The translations under genes were made by a program, and so were the position numbers. The notes under the pieces are model-generated. The model saw nothing but the letters and a program-made list of their open reading frames with translations, did no database searches and was not told the DNA's origin. Of a stretch of DNA of 64,000 bases, positions 62,001 to 64,000 are shown one piece after another. Origin of the DNA: Aralia elata (taxonomy: Eukaryota; Streptophyta; Magnoliopsida; Apiales; Araliaceae); the NCBI GenBank assembly GCA_034770075.1, contig JAVJAP010000108.1, forward strand, positions 124,001 through 188,000. Direction: 5' to 3'. The first letter of the stretch is position 1. Each line of letters opens with the position of its first letter.

Positions 62001-62187
62001 AACAGGAGGTGTCTGTCATCGATTGGGCAGGGCTAATTATTCCTGAAGAAGGTAAGAAGAGGGACTCAGGCGATGTAGCCGTAGTCATCGGGGAAGTGTC
62101 CGATGTGAAGCCACCTTTTATCCAGCGCATTTCATCTGACCTGACCGTCGACAACTGGACCATGAAACCAGTGATATCCAAACAAGG
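59084..62187 (+). pseudogene. Tat/Ogre-type gag and protease, three nonsense codons
   Basis: One frame from the ATG at 59084 (MADLPPTNPGAIS), broken by TAG at 60122-60124, TAG at 60326-60328 and TAA at 61949-61951. The gag core is around YTHLKIYIGELGSYAEDEGL, LTGEARIWYARL and WEELAHTFLTQY (residues about 125-210). A Cys/His knuckle-like CAYHSGSPGHDT-DCW straddles the second stop. The protease active site is in NGVLIDGGSALNICPLSTL, and a G-patch-like FQPGQGLGK segment follows near 61645-61670. Gag makes the particle; protease matures it. The three stops would block this copy unless bypassed. Confidence 0.88.
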
Positions 62188-62363
62188 GTAAAATCCGACA
62201 TCAGGGTGGTAGACCCCAGAGGATGGGAGGATGAAGAAGTTTATTTTTTTGTTGTTGTTGTTGTTTTGTATTTTGCATAATTATGTCGTTTCGTCATGTT
62301 ATTTGAAAATGTGATCGTCGTGGAAAATGACTTATATATGACAAGTATTTTGTTTCATCTCAG
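62188..62363 (+). other. Predicted intron between protease and reverse transcriptase
   Basis: The donor is AACAAGG then GTAAAATCC at 62188. The acceptor is ttgtttcatctcag ending at 62363. Removing these 176 bases joins the gag-protease frame in phase to the pol frame that is open to 64000; without removal the frame ends at 62189-62191. A GT-rich run (gttgttgttgttgtttt) lies inside. An intron at this position is a known trait of Ogre-type elements. Confidence 0.65.
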
Positions 62364-64000
62364 GTGTACCAATTTGAGTAATCATTGCCTAACAAACGGT
62401 CTTTCAAATTTGAATGATGATTATTATTTTGACATTGAGCTGGATTTCGATTTGATGGGCATTGAGCAAGACAAGACAGATTACGACGATGCACCTGACG
62501 AGATCAAAGGATGGGTCGAGGATAAACCTAAACCCAACTTGGACCAAACCATCACTATAGATATCGGAACCCCTGACAAGCCAAAAGAACTCAAGATAGG
62601 GACGGACCTTACCCCTAGCCAGAAAGCAGAAATAACTGAGGATGTCTTTGCCTGGTCTCATGAGGATATGATCGGATTATCCACCGACATTGTGGTATAC
62701 CGGTTGCCCATCAAGGAGGGTTTCAGGCCTGTCAAGCAGAAGCTAAGAAAGTTGAAACCGGAGTGGAGCTTAAAAGTGAAGGAAGAGATCATCAAACAGT
62801 TCAGGGCGAGAATCATTATGGTGTCCACTTACCCCGAATGGCTGTCCAATGTAGTCCCAGTGGCTAAGCCTGGAGGGAAGGTGAGGGTATGTGTAAACTA
62901 TAGAGATCTAAACAAGGCCAGTCTCAAAGATAACTTCCCGGTGCCTTTCATACACATCCTGGTAAATAACACAGCCCAGTACGAGATGTACTCTTTTGTT
63001 GATTGCTTTGCGGGGTATCATCAGATAATGGTGGCAGAAGAAGATCGGGAAAAGACCGCGTTCATCACCCCCTGGGGCACTTTCTGCTATAGACAGTTGG
63101 CTTTCGGTCTCACAAATGCGCGGGCTACTTATCAGAGAGCCATGATGGCCCTGTTCCACGACATGATGCATAAGGAGATAGAGGTCTGTGTGGATGACAT
63201 TATCGTGAAGTCAAGGGTAGAATCTGACCATATAACCCATCTTAAAAAGCTATTCGACCGGCTCAGAAAGTATAATTTGAAGCTCAATCCAGCAAAGTGT
63301 GCTTTCGGAGTGCAGTCGGGTAAGCTCTTGGGATTCCTGGTTAGTGATCGAGGCATTGAGTTGGATCCAGCCAAGATTAAGGCCATTGTGGATATGCCGG
63401 CACCTCACACAGAGAAGGAGATAAGAGGATTCCTCGGAAGAATAAACTTCATCAGCCATTTTATATCCCACTTGACGACTACATGCGAGCCAATTTTCAA
63501 ATTATTAAGGAAAGGTGCTTCCCAAGAATGGAATGAGCAATGTCAGAAGGCTTTTCAGACCATTAAAAGGCAGCTGACAGAGGCACCAGTGCTGGTACCC
63601 CCGAAGGATGGGATCCCTCTGTTTATGTATATATCGGTCAATGCCATCGCGATGGGATCTATGCTGGGACAGAAGAATGAGGCAGGTAAAGAGCAGGCCA
63701 TCTATTACCTCAGCAAGAGATTTAGCCAATGTGAACAGAATTACACTCCCATCGAGAAGACCTGTTGTGCTCTGGCCTGGGCTGCAGGGAGATTACAGCA
63801 CTACCTCCATGGGCATACTACGTACCTGATATCAAGGATGGATCCCTTGAAATATATCTTTGAAAGGCCCATGCTGAACTGTCGACTTTCAAGATGGCAG
63901 TTAATCTTACAACAGTTCGACATGGTATACGTAACTCAGAAAGCCATGAAAGGGCAGGAAATTGCAGAACAGTTGGCAGAAACCCCATCAGGAGGGATGG
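62364..64000 (+). CDS. Tat/Ogre-type reverse transcriptase and RNase H, open to window edge
   Basis: An uninterrupted frame of about 545 codons in phase with the gag-protease frame after splicing. Blocks in order: VVYRLPIKEGFRPVKQKLRK; the reverse transcriptase signature VCVNYRDLNKASLKDNFPVP; SFVDCFAGYHQI; FGLTNARATYQRAM; and the catalytic VCVDDIIVKS with both Asp. The connection domain has GFLGRINFISHFI, and RNase H starts at YISVNAIAMGSML, where the usual first Asp is replaced by Asn. EKTCCALAWAAGRL and WQLILQQFDM follow near the window end. It would copy element RNA to cDNA. The rest, including integrase, is outside the window. Gag-protease is broken upstream, so the frame may be intact only because the insertion is young. 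Confidence 0.88.

Larger units (their letters stand above)
41108..64000 (+). mobile_element. Athila-like gypsy element, split by copia-2 and a Tat/Ogre element
   Basis: In order: 5' LTR 41108-42438, primer site 42446, gag-protease 42587-44851, reverse transcriptase and RNase H to 46919, then copia-2 (46925-55975), the start of integrase (55976-56252), then the Tat/Ogre element (56253 onward). The remainder of integrase and the 3' LTR lie beyond the window. The Athila assignment rests on the tRNA-Asp-type primer site and a gag sequence typical of that group. Interrupted and riddled with stops, it is dead. Confidence 0.85.
56253..64000 (+). mobile_element. Tat/Ogre-type gypsy element, 5' part
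   Basis: The LTR 56253-58294 is followed by a primer site, a leader, a gag-protease frame with three stops, an apparent intron and an open pol frame running off the window. The Tat/Ogre group is inferred from the primer site, the gag and pol sequence style, the G-patch-like segment and the intron before reverse transcriptase. There is no large extra ORF ahead of gag, so it is closer to Retand-like than to classic Ogre elements. It sits inside the Athila integrase. Confidence 0.85.

Overview
The window is a block of nested transposable elements from a plant nuclear genome. Evidence for a plant: CACTA termini with a TNP2-type transposase, a DUF4216/DUF4218 transposase tail, Athila, Tat/Ogre and long-LTR gypsy retrotransposons, and a tRNA-Met primer-site copia family. 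I see no host gene, no rRNA or tRNA gene, no CRISPR array and no bacterial signature. Almost every coding segment belongs to a mobile element, and most carry stops or frameshifts.

Layout. 1-6207 is old gypsy LTR and internal remnants, with one solo copia LTR (3503-5368, perfect GGAAG duplication). 6208-34638 is one copia element (copia-1, + strand, perfect AAAAG duplication) inflated by two insertions. The first is a coding-poor LTR retrotransposon at 8630-20372 (called the LARD-like element here). The second is an 11.4 kb CACTA transposon at 20520-31885 (AAT duplication). 34644-38827 is the end of a gypsy element with a 4.0 kb 3' LTR. 38831-41107 is a third copia copy (copia-3, - strand), cut on the left by that gypsy LTR and on the right by an Athila-like element that starts at 41108. 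The Athila-like element is split by copia-2 (46925-55975, - strand, ATATA duplication), and its integrase is interrupted by a Tat/Ogre-type element that starts at 56253 and leaves the window.

Inferred order: copia-3 is oldest; the gypsy and Athila elements landed in it; copia-1 landed in the gypsy element and copia-2 in the Athila element; the LARD-like element and the CACTA landed in copia-1; the Tat/Ogre element landed in Athila. The Tat/Ogre reverse transcriptase frame is still open to the window edge. An apparent 176-base intron (62188-62363) joins its gag-protease frame to its pol frame.

The most unusual object is the LARD-like element. It has 2.6-2.9 kb LTRs, a copia-type primer site and polypurine tract, but no recognisable gag, protease, integrase or reverse transcriptase. 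It carries one long degenerate reading frame behind plant-promoter-like sequence. It is also studded with the motif TCGTAGAG and its complement, and in the internal region these mostly occur as facing pairs able to form 8-10 bp hairpins. A second point: both copia copies in which the reverse transcriptase active site survives lack the same catalytic aspartate codon.
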